Below, one piece after another: positions 36,925 to 46,957 of a stretch of DNA of 64,000 nt. Numbering within the stretch: the stretch's first letter is position 1; each line of letters starts with the position of its first letter. The stretch spans positions 3,911,501 to 3,975,500 of the forward strand of contig JAHQIY010000007.1 of the NCBI GenBank assembly GCA_019054805.1. Reading direction: 5' to 3'. The translations under genes and the position numbers were made by a program. The notes under the pieces were generated by a model that searched no databases, was not told the origin of the DNA, and was given only the letters and a program-made list of their open reading frames with translations. The DNA comes from Brachionus manjavacas. Its lineage: Eukaryota; Rotifera; Eurotatoria; Ploima; Brachionidae.

Positions 36925-37866
36925 ATGGAATTAAAGTTTCTAAGCCTATTTTCCGACCCGACGTTCAAATATTTTATATTCGCATACCTAACAATAGCTT
37001 TGACGGTATGGATTCTTACTTTAATTACTGATAATCATTCAATAATGGATAAATTATGGCCTCTTTTGCCCATGTTCTATTCATTCGGATTTCTGTACAC
37101 CGCTATCAAATCAAACCCAGGTGCCGGAACTGATTTGTGCAGATTGAAATTAATGACACTTTTAATTACTTTATGGGGTCTTAGATTGGCTTATGCGTTC
37201 TACCGTAGAGGTTACTATAGTTCTGACTTTGAAGATCATAGATGGCCTCAAGTTAAAAAAAGATTCAATTATCCTCAGGAACAGCTCAAATTTCAGATTT
37301 ATAATTTTTTTTTTATGGCACTAACCCAAAATTTGATTCTCCTAGGATATCCATTGCCTATGTGGTACATACAAACAAATCGACAAGATCCATTCAATTA
37401 TCTTGATATCATAATCATGATTTGGTTTGTGGTATTTTTTGTCATAGAGGCGGTGGCAGATGAACAACAGTGGAAATTTCAGAATGCAAAGTACGACTGG
37501 ATTGAGGAACAAAAAAAAGGTGTTACAAAGTCAAAATATTCACCAGAAGAAATAGAAGATTTTAAACGAGGATTTTTAGTCAAAGGACTCTTTTCTTATT
37601 CAAGACATCCAAATTATTTTGGTGACATTGGTTTGTGGTGGTGTATTTATGCATTCACTATTTCTGCTCATCTGTCAAGTGTTAAGTTTTCTTCACTGTT
37701 TAATTATTCAATGACTTCAGCTTTGTTAATGAGCTTTTTGTTTCAGTTATCAGTCAAAGTTACAGAAAAAATAACAGCTAATAAGTATCCTGAATACAAG
37801 CTTTATCAATCCAAGATTGGAAAAATTTTTCCCTCATTCAATCCATATTTTTCCAAATCAGATTAA
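36925..37866 (+). CDS. DUF1295 / steroid 5-alpha-reductase-like membrane protein (313 aa)
   Basis: A single uninterrupted frame with an ATG right after an A-rich leader. The protein has about seven hydrophobic segments. It carries the C-terminal signature of the DUF1295/3-oxo-5-alpha-steroid 4-dehydrogenase-like superfamily: KGLFSYSRHPNYFGDIGLWW, then a conserved Glu/Tyr-containing end (KYPEYKLYQSKIGKIFPSF). The conserved WGLRLAYAFYRRGY segment near residue 85-100 is also typical. Relatives are NADPH-dependent membrane reductases or the related isoprenylcysteine methyltransferases; the substrate of DUF1295 proteins is not established. It is notable as the only intronless long gene in the window, which could mean retroposition or transfer, but base composition does not stand out by eye. 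Confidence 0.88.
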   Translation: MELKFLSLFSDPTFKYFIFAYLTIALTVWILTLITDNHSIMDKLWPLLPMFYSFGFLYTAIKSNPGAGTDLCRLKLMTLLITLWGLRLAYAFYRRGYYSSDFEDHRWPQVKKRFNYPQEQLKFQIYNFFFMALTQNLILLGYPLPMWYIQTNRQDPFNYLDIIIMIWFVVFFVIEAVADEQQWKFQNAKYDWIEEQKKGVTKSKYSPEEIEDFKRGFLVKGLFSYSRHPNYFGDIGLWWCIYAFTISAHLSSVKFSSLFNYSMTSALLMSFLFQLSVKVTEKITANKYPEYKLYQSKIGKIFPSFNPYFSKSD

Positions 37867-39066
37867 ATTTTTTACAATCAAAAGCTTAAAATCTTTTCAT
37901 TTTTATTGTGAATTATTTTTTTAAATAAAATTTGAATAAAAATTTTCAATTTTCAAAATTTAGGACTAAATCGGTATTTGAAAAAAAATTAATTAGTTTT
38001 AATAATAAAGGCATACTGCTTACTAGCCAGCTGGTTTTATTCTATTTTTAATTTTAAATAAAGAATCAGGGAGTTAAGGTTTTAATTTTTTTCACTCAAT
38101 CTGCTTCTATACACCTTAGTCTCACAATATCTCAAATTAAGCATGAGTAAAAGAACCTAGTTAATTGGAATAAGTGATTCTTTAATACCAGAAGCACTAA
38201 AACGCATCATTTTCACTCGTTTTTATAATGGAATAAATGTTTATTTAAAAAAAAATTTATTCAAATAATAATTTTAATTGAGAAAAAATAAATAAACTAG
38301 ATTCAATTTCTTTCAAATCAATAAATATATTTCCTAGAAACTTTCTGAAAAAAAAATCACAAAATTGGTATCTAAAAATGAATATTTAATATAAAATTAA
38401 TATTCAAATTAACCCAAAAAAAAAAGCTAATAAAGTAACCTAACCTTAGAAAAATAAATACTTAATTGTTATATAAAGCTATTTTAGACGAAAAGTAAAA
38501 AAATCAAATACTTACAGTTTTCTCAGTAAAATTTCGTGCTTATTCCAATTTAAACAAAAAAATAATAATTTGTCCTATAAAAAATTAATTTTAAAATTTA
38601 ATTTAAATCTTCAAGCTATGTAAGTGTTTTCTGTTTTATCTCCAAGTCTACTATTTTCTCTTAGATTTTTTATTCAAAAATACATAAAAATTTAAATAAA
38701 AAAAAATTATATTGCATTAACAAATTTTTGATCAAAAAATAAATATTTTACTTAATATCTTTATATTTTTGACTTAATATTCTTTTTACATTAAAAATCA
38801 AAAACTTAACTTTCCTTGAATTCAAAAGGTTTGAATTTAAAAAAAAATATTGAATTTTAATAAAGGATTTGTTTCAAATGATATAATCTATGTTTCGTTT
38901 TAAATTTTTTTTTATAATTTATAAAAGCTCGTTTGTTTAAATTTAAATATCAACAATTTTTAAAACAAAATAAAAATTAAATTTTTTTTTCTAAATTATA
39001 TAAATATTTAAAAAATCAAAAAAATCTGCCTTACTTAATTTTGTTAATGTTTCAATTTTAACTTAC
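37867..39066. other. Intergenic, no gene seen
   Basis: AT-rich 3' flank of the DUF1295 gene, with polyadenylation-like AATAAA motifs. No other feature was seen. Confidence 0.5.
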
Positions 39067-39068
39067 TA

Positions 39069-39787
39069 ACGGGTGTAGAATAAAAAGTGGCAAAAAATTA
39101 ATTTTATCATAAAAATTTTTAATTTATTAAAGGCTTTAAATTTTTTTATTTTATTATAACTGAATCCTTCTATTTTGAAAAAATAATTAGTTAAAGTATT
39201 GAACTCCATAACCACGTATGATATCGAGCCTAGAGCGAACAGTCTTAGAATGGTCTTGTACAACCTTTGGGTCCATATTGCTCAGGCAAGTGAGAATTTT
39301 ATTATTGATTTGCTTAAGATTTTTGGTCTTCCAATCACCCTTATAAACTTTAGTTCTCAAATTTCCTCAAAAATCTTCGATCATTCGTGCTTTTGTTACG
39401 TTTTAATGATTTGTTCAAGTCGTTTCTTAATATACTCTCCAAGGTAGACATGTTGATTGATCACTAAACCACAAAGTGCAAAGACATAACTTGTTTTTTA
39501 ATTTTCCGGCGTCTTACTAACATTACTGTTATAAAGTGAATAGCCTTACAACTTCAGCTTTTGACAAATTTTGGCTACTTTTTACAAAGTTGTACAAATC
39601 TTTTTTGATGATTTCGTACATTTTTTACTAACAACTTATCGAAAATTCAACTTTACGATATAATTTTTATTTATTTTAAAGATAGGATCAGCCTGATTTT
39701 AAATTTTGAAAAAAATTTGGAAAGGTCTTGTTCACTCTAATAGCAAATTAATCTAAACTTTAGTGCCATTTTTTACTCTACACCTGT
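39069..39787 (-). mobile_element. Decayed mariner-like DNA transposon (719 bp)
   Basis: Terminal inverted repeats: the left end reads ACGGGTGTAGAATAAAAAGT, and the right end in reverse complement reads ACAGGTGTAGAGTAAAAAAT. Both continue into TGGCA, and TA is present on each flank (39067-39068, 39788-39789). The AGGTGTA...AAAATG form resembles mariner ends. The minus strand holds broken pieces resembling the N-terminal helix-turn-helix part of a Tc1/mariner transposase (NLSKAEVVRLFT, later DPKVVQDHSKTVRSRL). Stops and frame changes interrupt it, and the catalytic DDE half appears deleted, since a full element would be about 1.3 kb. It is non-autonomous. Confidence 0.75.
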
Positions 39788-40423
39788 TACAAGCCAAAAT
39801 TAAACAAAAAAAATGATTATGTCAACTAAAAATATTTATTATAAACGGGAAAATTATTATTATTTTGAATACTTTTATTAATCAACTAAAATGCAAACTC
39901 AAATTTGGTAAAGCTTATTTTTAAATCACAGGAATAAATTGTAGGGTTAATATTTAAGCCAAATGAAAACTCTGAATCTGGTTAATCAAATTTGAAATTA
40001 ACCAACTTTTAGGCAACCAGATTTCAAATGATCAACATAACTAAATATTGAAAAATTTTACAAGTTCTCCATTTCAATATGTGATAACTTTTTTTTTCTA
40101 AATCCATTTTTTTAATGTTTTTTTTTAACAAACCAAAAATAATTTTAGCAGTAGCTTTAATTTTTTAAAAAGCTTTTATCAATTTTCAATTAAATCAATT
40201 GTATTCAAATTAAGACAATTTTGAACTGTTTCAATTATAGGCTAATTTTGATTTAGATTTTCAAAAGTATTAAAATTAAAATAATTTATGAACAAAATTG
40301 CAAGCATATTTCAATTTTTAATTTTGAAAGAAATAAAGTTTTAGAAAACATCAAAAGACCTTTGACTTGGATAAATTTCAAACGCAATTAGCCTTAAACT
40401 CGCTAGATGGTCAACTGAAAAAA

Positions 40424-41928
40424 ATGTTTTATGATGATTGTAAATTTATTTTGAAAAATTTAATTTTTAATTAACTTTTTAATTTTAAAGTATTTTGTTC
40501 ATTAACAAGCTCATTTTACCCCAAAACGTCCACTGTTTCAACGGTACAAACAGAAAATTCCCAATTGGAAAATGTCTCCGAAAATTCAAAGTTTTTTTCA
40601 GAAATCGATAGATTATACATTTTAGGTAACGAGTATTCGAAGCCAGTCGACGAAAAAGAACTCTTAAAAGATGTATCGACAAGACTTTGGTTTACATATC
40701 GAAAAGGTTTTAACCAAATAAATGGAAATGGACCTGATTCTGATCAAGGATGGGGTTGCATGATCCGATGTGGCCAGATGATGCTGGCTGAGACTTTTAT
40801 CAGGCTGTATCTTGGACGCGAATTTAGGTGGGACTCGGATTCAACTGGGAATCCGTTTTATTGGAGAATATTGTCTTATTTTAAAGACGAAAAATTAGCA
40901 CCTTATTCTATTCAGCAGATTGCTATGATGGGCGTTGGTGAAGGCATACCAATTGGAAAATGGTTTGGTCCTAATGCAATTGCTCAAGTTCTAAAGTAAA
41001 TTTTGTATTTTTTCTGAATTAAACTTATCCACAATGTCAAAAGCAAATTAACCACTTATGAAGAGTCGAATCATTTACGGTTCTACATTGCAATGGATAA
41101 CTGTATTTTTATTGATGAAATATGTAAATTGATTAAATTTTTTGAACATTTTTTAAATAGATTAATTTAGATGAGCTTATGAAAACATGCAATAAGTGTA
41201 TAAAATGTAAACAGCATAAAAAGGGGAAGTGCGAAGAATGGAATCCATTATTGTTGATAATACCTCTCAGATTGGGCTTGAATGAATTCAATCAGGACTA
41301 CACTGAGCCCCTAAAAGTATACTTTTAATTTTCGATAATTTTTTTTTCATCAACTTATTAAGAGGTGCCTTGAAATCAAATATACAGTTGGGCTGATTGG
41401 TGGTAAACCAAATCAAGCTTATTACTTTTATGGATATCTTGGTAAAAATTATTAAAAATTAACTCATATTAGTCGGTGAAATTTGTAATTTAATTAGACA
41501 ATGAGTTGTTGTATATGGATCCACATGAGTGCCAGTCGTATGTTCCAAAATTTGTTGAAGAAATGAATGATAAAAGCTATCATACAAATATTATGTGGAA
41601 ATTGAAGTTTTCTCAATTGGATCCTTCCATTGCATTGGTATAATTAGATAATAAGGAAAAAAGAAAAATTTCGATTTTTAAAAATTATTTTAAAGGGTTT
41701 TGTATGTAAGCACGAAGAGGATTTTTTAGAATTAATAGATTTAATGCGAAATGTAAAACACAAAATTGCATTTTTTTTAAATTAAAAATTAATTATTTCT
41801 AGAATGTGGTGAAAGATGGCGATTTGCATTCATTATTTGATATTTCGGACAAAAGACCAGATTTTGATAGCATGAGCGCAACTGAATCAATAGATTTTAA
41901 TTCAGATGACGAATTTGTTCTTATCTAA
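40424..41928 (+). CDS. ATG4: ATG4 cysteine protease (about 382 aa)
   Basis: Eight exons: 40424-40439, 40491-40995, 41044-41123, 41171-41316, 41363-41441, 41498-41637, 41696-41752, 41803-41928. Introns are 46-60 bp and all phases fit. ATG4 processes the C-terminus of ATG8/LC3 and later delipidates it in autophagy. The active-site Cys is in GWGCMIRCGQM, preceded by RLWFTYRKGF. The Asp/His pair lies in LLYMDPHECQS, after PLLLIIPLRLGLNEF and VGLIGGKPNQAYYF. The protein ends DDEFVLI, which fits a C-terminal LC3-interacting (LIR) motif such as that of vertebrate ATG4B. Length agrees with ATG4B (393 aa). A short CxxC-type basic insert (TCNKCIKCKQHKKGKC) sits before the IPLRLGL strand. The 16-base first exon is the least certain part. 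Confidence 0.95.
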
Positions 41929-42833
41929 ATTGGATTATTAAAAAAATTAAAAAAACTGTAAATTTTTCTTAAATTTAATTAACAAATTTTCCTTTAATTT
42001 TAAATTATAAAATAAATTTTTAAAAATTGAATATTTTATTTCATAATTCCCTTGGTGAAAATTCTTTCTAAATTCCTCAATGCGATTAGAAATCCCTTGA
42101 GGGATATATAAATCCTATCTTTTCGATATTTGTATAGTTTAAAATATGCGCAAATTAATTAAATTTTCAGTCTTTCTTGAAATTATCTTATTCAACTTTA
42201 TACACGATTACCTTTATCCCAAATTTATCAATTTTTTATATTTTAATAAAATTAACAAATATGCAAATTAAATTTAATAATTATTTTTTTAACTAGAAAC
42301 CTTGGGGTTCAAATTTTTATTTAAAATAAAAGTTAAATATATTTAACAAATGTACTCTTTAAATGATTTAAAAATTAGATAAGTTTTGTTGTATTTTATA
42401 TTTAGATAAAATTTATAGATTAATTCAAGATCGATTCGCGTTCTTGAATTAATCTATTAAAAAATTTTTGATATTATAAACTTTTGTTGAATGAAGCTAA
42501 TTTTGTTCCGAATGAAAGTTTTTTTTTTGTTTTTTTTTTCAGATTTGAATTTATTGGCTTTTGAATTCTAAGATAAGATTTTATATCATAAGTTAGTAAA
42601 TCAAACAAATTTATTTACATAATTTACATCGTAAGCCACTAAATTCCATTAAATTTCTCCCATCATTTTTTTTCTATTTATTTCGCAGAAAAAAATTATT
42701 TTTTGATTATAATTTTAAAACATGATTAAAATTCAATGAATTATGTTTGCAAATTTTTTCATAAAATTTTCAATTTATTAGCTATTTTAGCTCTGTTATT
42801 TAAGCCTAAATGTCAATATCTAAATAAATTAAA
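41929..42833. other. Intergenic with one perfect hairpin
   Basis: 3' flank of ATG4 and upstream region of the Shisa-like gene. AT-rich; no exon seen apart from the hairpin listed separately. Confidence 0.5.
42415..42457. repeat. Perfect 16-bp inverted repeat with an 11-base loop
   Basis: ATAGATTAATTCAAGA (42415-42430) and TCTTGAATTAATCTAT (42442-42457) are exact reverse complements around an 11-base loop that includes TCGATTCGCG. It is too short for a typical pre-miRNA. It may be a foldback remnant or an RNA 3'-end structure. Confidence 0.5.
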
Positions 42834-43895
42834 ATGGAAAAAGTATTTTATCTATTTTTTTGCTTGGGATTTTTTTGTCTTGGTAATTAGTTATTAGATA
42901 ATCTGATAAATTTAAATTAAAAAAATTTCATATTTTAGTTCAAATAGAATGCAAGTTTGGCCGCGGTGGAGGAGGCAGTTTTCGCAGCATGGGATCTCGG
43001 TTTAATAATCGATGGAAGCCTCAACCAAGACCGAACCCATATTATTTTAATAACCGCAAGAGTGGTATTCGGTGGGGAAGTTTTGGAGCTGGAATGGCTG
43101 CCTATGGAATAATGTCGTCTCTAACTCATAGAGGAAATTTTCACCAAGGTTATTACGGACGACCAGAATACCATCATCAAGGAACTGGTAGTATGCCAAG
43201 TCTTGCATTTCTCTTTCTTAATTTTTACCTTAAAAAAAGAATAATTCTTAGAAATACTTTATTTCAGAAATTGGCAATTTGTGTGTTAATAATGAGGACT
43301 TTAATGGTACAAAATTCGGATCTTTCTATTGTCCATTACCTGGCTTTAATCCAGCCGCTAAGTATTGCTGTGGAGAGCCTGAAATTCAATACTGTTGTGA
43401 ATATTTTGATGAGTAATAAAAATTAAAATGAATTTTCAGCAGATTTTAGTTTTTTAATTTCAGCAATGGTCGAAAGAACGGAGTAATCATAGCTGTAATA
43501 TGTGTAATCGGTATACTGGTATGTCTAGTTGGCTGTGCAACTAGATTTTATCTTTCAAACAAAAAAAATACCTTTCCGAAATGTAAGCTTTAATAAAATT
43601 TAAAACAAATTTAAGATTTGTTTTTATTCATGTAGCACCCTCAACATATGCTCGTCAGTTTCATCATTTAAATATAAATTACGGACCATCACAAATGGGA
43701 AGTGCGATGAGGCCACCGATGGCAAATAGAATGCCTGCTATGAACAAAAGTACTCCGTATCCAACTCAAATTCTAGTGTCACAGACAGAAACAAATCAAG
43801 GTGCGCCATACCCAACTCAACCTTTAATGCCACAACCAAATATACAAAAATCTGAAGTAATGCCACCACGCTATTCAGAAGCTGTTAAGAATTGA
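42834..43895 (+). CDS. Shisa-like single-pass membrane protein (about 273 aa)
   Basis: Exons 42834-42882, 42939-43187 (or -43199), 43268-43412, 43464-43582, 43636-43895. Both alternative donors of exon 2 (ACTG|gtagta, CCAA|gtcttg) keep the frame. Order: signal peptide (MEKVFYLFFCLGFFCL), Gly/Arg/Asn-rich stretch, a Cys-rich ectodomain with the Shisa-type pattern FYCPLPGF..YCCG..QYCCEYF, a transmembrane helix (VIIAVICVIGILVCLVG), and a Pro-rich cytosolic tail with PYPTQ repeats and a terminal PPRYSEAV. Shisa proteins modulate receptor trafficking (Wnt/FGF receptors, AMPA receptors), and related proteins bind WW-domain ligases through PPxY. Assignment rests on the Cys pattern plus topology, not on a recognised orthologue. 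Confidence 0.82.
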
Positions 43896-44159
43896 AATTA
43901 TTAGGTTTTTTGTTGGCTAAATCAAATTATGAAAACTTTTATTTTAAAAATAAAATTGGTTTGTAAATAATTTTTTTATGACCAATAAGGAAAAAATTTC
44001 TTTTCGTGATAAATTTTTACATATTGTTTGTTTAATTGAATATTAGCTTCTATAAAATTAAATGAGCTTTAATCCAAAAAATAAAATATTTAAAATTGAA
44101 AAGTTTAAATTTTAATTTTCAACCATTTTTTTTTAATTTTATTAAAAAAAATTATTTTT

Positions 44160-44650
44160 TTGATTATAATAATAATAAATAATAATAATAAGCTACGGCA
44201 AGCAAGCTTGCGGAGGCGGTCTACTAGGAGATCGCCTATGGTAGCACACTACGCAATTAAAGTAAAATTACAGAAATTAGAGAAACTGATAAGATTTTGT
44301 AATTCAATAGATATAATTGGTAATTTTGATATACATTACAATACACAAATAAAAAGTCAAAAAATTAGAAGAAACTGAAAGGGGTATATAAAAAAGAAAC
44401 TAAAAAGAAAATTATCATGTGGTAAAAACTTGGTGGCCGGCTTTAAAAGCACCGTAGCGATTCTTGAATTGATTGAGTGGGTCAGCGATTGTGACCGCAG
44501 AAGGCAGGGTATTCCACTGATTGACAACCCTGTTCGTAAAGAAGTTAGCCCTATGCGAACATTTGGTTGTGGCTTGGCCGGATAGTCTCCTCGTATGCCC
44601 CCTGATTCCTGATTTTGAAACCAATTTTTGAAAAAACATAATTTTTTATT
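44160..44650 (-). mobile_element. 5'-truncated LINE 3' end with reverse-transcriptase tail (copy 1)
   Basis: On the minus strand 44639-44415 encodes the C-terminal end of a non-LTR retrotransposon polyprotein: RGHTRRLSGQATTKC, then FFTNRVVNQWNTLPSAV, then DPLNQFKNRYGAF. This NRVVNxWNxLP...FKxR pattern is typical of CR1/Jockey-group LINEs. A 3' UTR follows, then a (TTA)n tail at 44190-44166, which marks the 3' end. The element is truncated at its 5' end and continues only to about 44650. A second copy of the same 3' UTR lies at 12.6 kb. Confidence 0.8.
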
Positions 44651-45275
44651 ATGTAAAAAGTCAGAATTAAATTTTAAATTATTAAACTTGAATTATTAAA
44701 ATTTAATTTAATAGAGTTAGAGCGGACTAGATACAAAAATAGTGAAAAAATACCATTTTTACCATTTTTTGCCAAAATATCGATCTATTGATAAAATAAT
44801 AGATTAAATTAATACTCCTTTTTGTAGATGAGACTGTGTGCTTTCAGAATATATACATATTAATAAGGTTATGTCTATTATAACATGAGATATTTTAGCT
44901 CAAAGATAACCAAATTTTTTATTTTTTTGGGGGGGTGAGATCAAAATTTTTTTTTTGACAATACCCAAAAAATCATTTTTTCAAGGTTTTCAAGTATGCT
45001 GATTAATATTTTAAAGTCGGTTTGCTGAAATTCAGATAGTGCTGTAGTTTTGCTACGCGCGAACCTTAACTATACCTTTTTCTCAAGTGCCAGATATCGG
45101 CCAAACTTTTCTGAAAAATACTCAACCGAACTTTTACTTGACAATTAGAAAATACCACTCGTACCGTTTCCAACATCTATCAGAATAAAATTAGAGCCCA
45201 AACTAAAATTCTAACAACATCTAACCATCATCACGTAAAAACAAAGTACAAAAATTAACTAAATCAGGAAAATAA
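44651..45275. other. Intergenic, possible old repeat
   Basis: This stretch is less AT-skewed than its surroundings, with a G7 run at 44931 and unusual GC-containing words (CTACGCGCGAACC near 45053). No coding frame or clear repeat boundary was found; it may be decayed transposon sequence. Confidence 0.3.
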
Positions 45276-45511
45276 AAAATCTCAAATTCAGAAATGGAGT
45301 CATTGTCTGTAGATTAGTCTATAACTCTATGATTAGATCCCTCTTCGAAAAACCTCTTATGAATTTCATATCAAAAAAAGACCAAAACGATCTGCTGTTT
45401 GAAGAATTGAGAACTTATATTTCCGAAACAAAAGATCAAATTCTATTTTGCCCTGAACCAACTAAACAACCCAAAATAAATTTAAAATTGCTTTACTCTA
45501 ATACAGGCTGA
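45276..45511 (+). pseudogene. Possible LINE reverse-transcriptase fragment
   Basis: A short open stretch reads NGVIVCRLVYNSMIRSLFEK, then KPLMNFISKKDQND, and stops at 45511. The LYNSLIRSLFEY-like word is common in the thumb region of non-LTR reverse transcriptases. There are no further supporting motifs, so this could also be a coincidental frame. It is not obviously continuous with the LINE tail at 44.4 kb, which lies on the other strand. Confidence 0.3.
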
Positions 45512-46563
45512 AAAAAAGGTAAGTGTATTTTTTTTAAACTTGTTTGATTATTAAAAGTCGAGAACAAGTCATGACATAAATTTAAATTTTTCCAATAAGT
45601 AAAATAAAAGTCAATTCTGATTTTTTTTTCTCTTCCTACCGGATAAAAAATGATATTGCCACCACAATAACTGCTTGGAACAAATTATGATCACATGGAA
45701 CGATAAAAATTCAATTCCATTCCGCGGCGGAAATTTAAAAAAAAATAGTTATGACTTTGTTTTAAAAAACAAGTTTTATTAATTTATTCATTTAACCCCA
45801 ATCATAGCGATTAAATAAAGTATTTTTAAAAAATAAACTTAAAAATTCAAGTATAAAGATAGCATAAAAATATAATTAAAGTTGTCAAAAGAGCTTGATG
45901 ATGATGATAAGAATTCATTATCAAAATAAATTTAATTTTTGAGTAATAAAAAAATTCATTCTGTTAAATTAAAAAGGCTTTTTTTGCTATAATTTTTCAC
46001 AATAATTTTTTATCTTACTTGATAATCTGGCAATTAAATTTTATCTCAAAACCAAAAATGTTAAAATTTTCGTTCCAATGTAAAAAAAGGTTAACACACT
46101 TTTGAAATTATTCTATCAAATCTTATTTAAATGACTAATTTGATTACTTACCAATTTTATTGAATAAAACAACATAATTCATTACTTTTTTTAATATTTG
46201 TTCTTCTAAAAACATGATTTTTATAGATAACGTCAAAAATTAATTAAATTATATTTTTTAAGAAGAAAAAAATAATATATATTTTTTGACGAGGATATAT
46301 TAACATGCTTAATGCTGATATTTAAACAATTAAGGTATCTGAAATTGACATTTGAATTTCGCAATTGGTTTTAACTAAGAATATACTAATAGTCTAAAAA
46401 ATCCCACAATTTGAACAAAATAAATCAACATAAAATTAAAAAAATTTATACAAAAAATTTCTAAAATTTTATCACTGCAGAAATAAAATGGGGTAAATTT
46501 AGTTAAAATATTTTAGTAAATCTTTAATAACTAAGTAATTTAAGGATAAAATTAATTAGTAGT
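45512..46563. other. Intergenic, no gene seen
   Basis: AT-rich. It includes a good GT donor-like site just after 45530, but I found no partner exon. Confidence 0.4.
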
Positions 46564-46957
46564 ATGCTCTCTTTTATAGTGACTTGTTTGATCATTTTTG
46601 GTTTCCTTTACTGCTTACTAAAATATTTACTCAAGAGGAAGAACAGAAGCTCAAATAAAAGTGAGTCTAATACAAAAATTTGGTCTAAAAATAACATAAG
46701 TATTTTCTTATCTTATAGATAGATCTAATACAAATCAAAATACAAGCAACATCGTACACGTTAATTACCCAAACACTGGTTCGCCTTTCCATGTTCAAAA
46801 TAGCGAAATAGTTAATCTTCCGAATAGGCCGGAAATGTTTACTAGAATTGAATCGAATGTTGGCTGGAGAGTAGAAGTTGTACCGAATGCACCTCCTCAA
46901 ATTGATATTGACCAGGCGCCTCCACCATATTCATCTGTTGTAAACACGACACAATAA
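46564..46957 (+). CDS. Small single-pass membrane protein with PPPY motif (111 aa)
   Basis: Exons 46564-46660 and 46719-46957, with a 58-bp phase-1 intron (AAAA|gtgagt, cttatag|ATAG). The protein starts directly with a transmembrane helix (MLSFIVTCLIIFGFLYCLLKYLL). A basic stop-transfer sequence follows (KRKNRSSNK), then a Pro/Asn-rich tail ending QAPPPYSSVVNTTQ. PPPY is a WW-domain (NEDD4-type) ligand, and PPPYSxV is very like the tail of Shisa and related proteins. It may be a tail-only relative of the Shisa-like gene 2.7 kb upstream, or its Cys-rich 5' exons may have been missed or lost. The ATG is preceded by ATTAG, which could be an acceptor. Confidence 0.7.
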
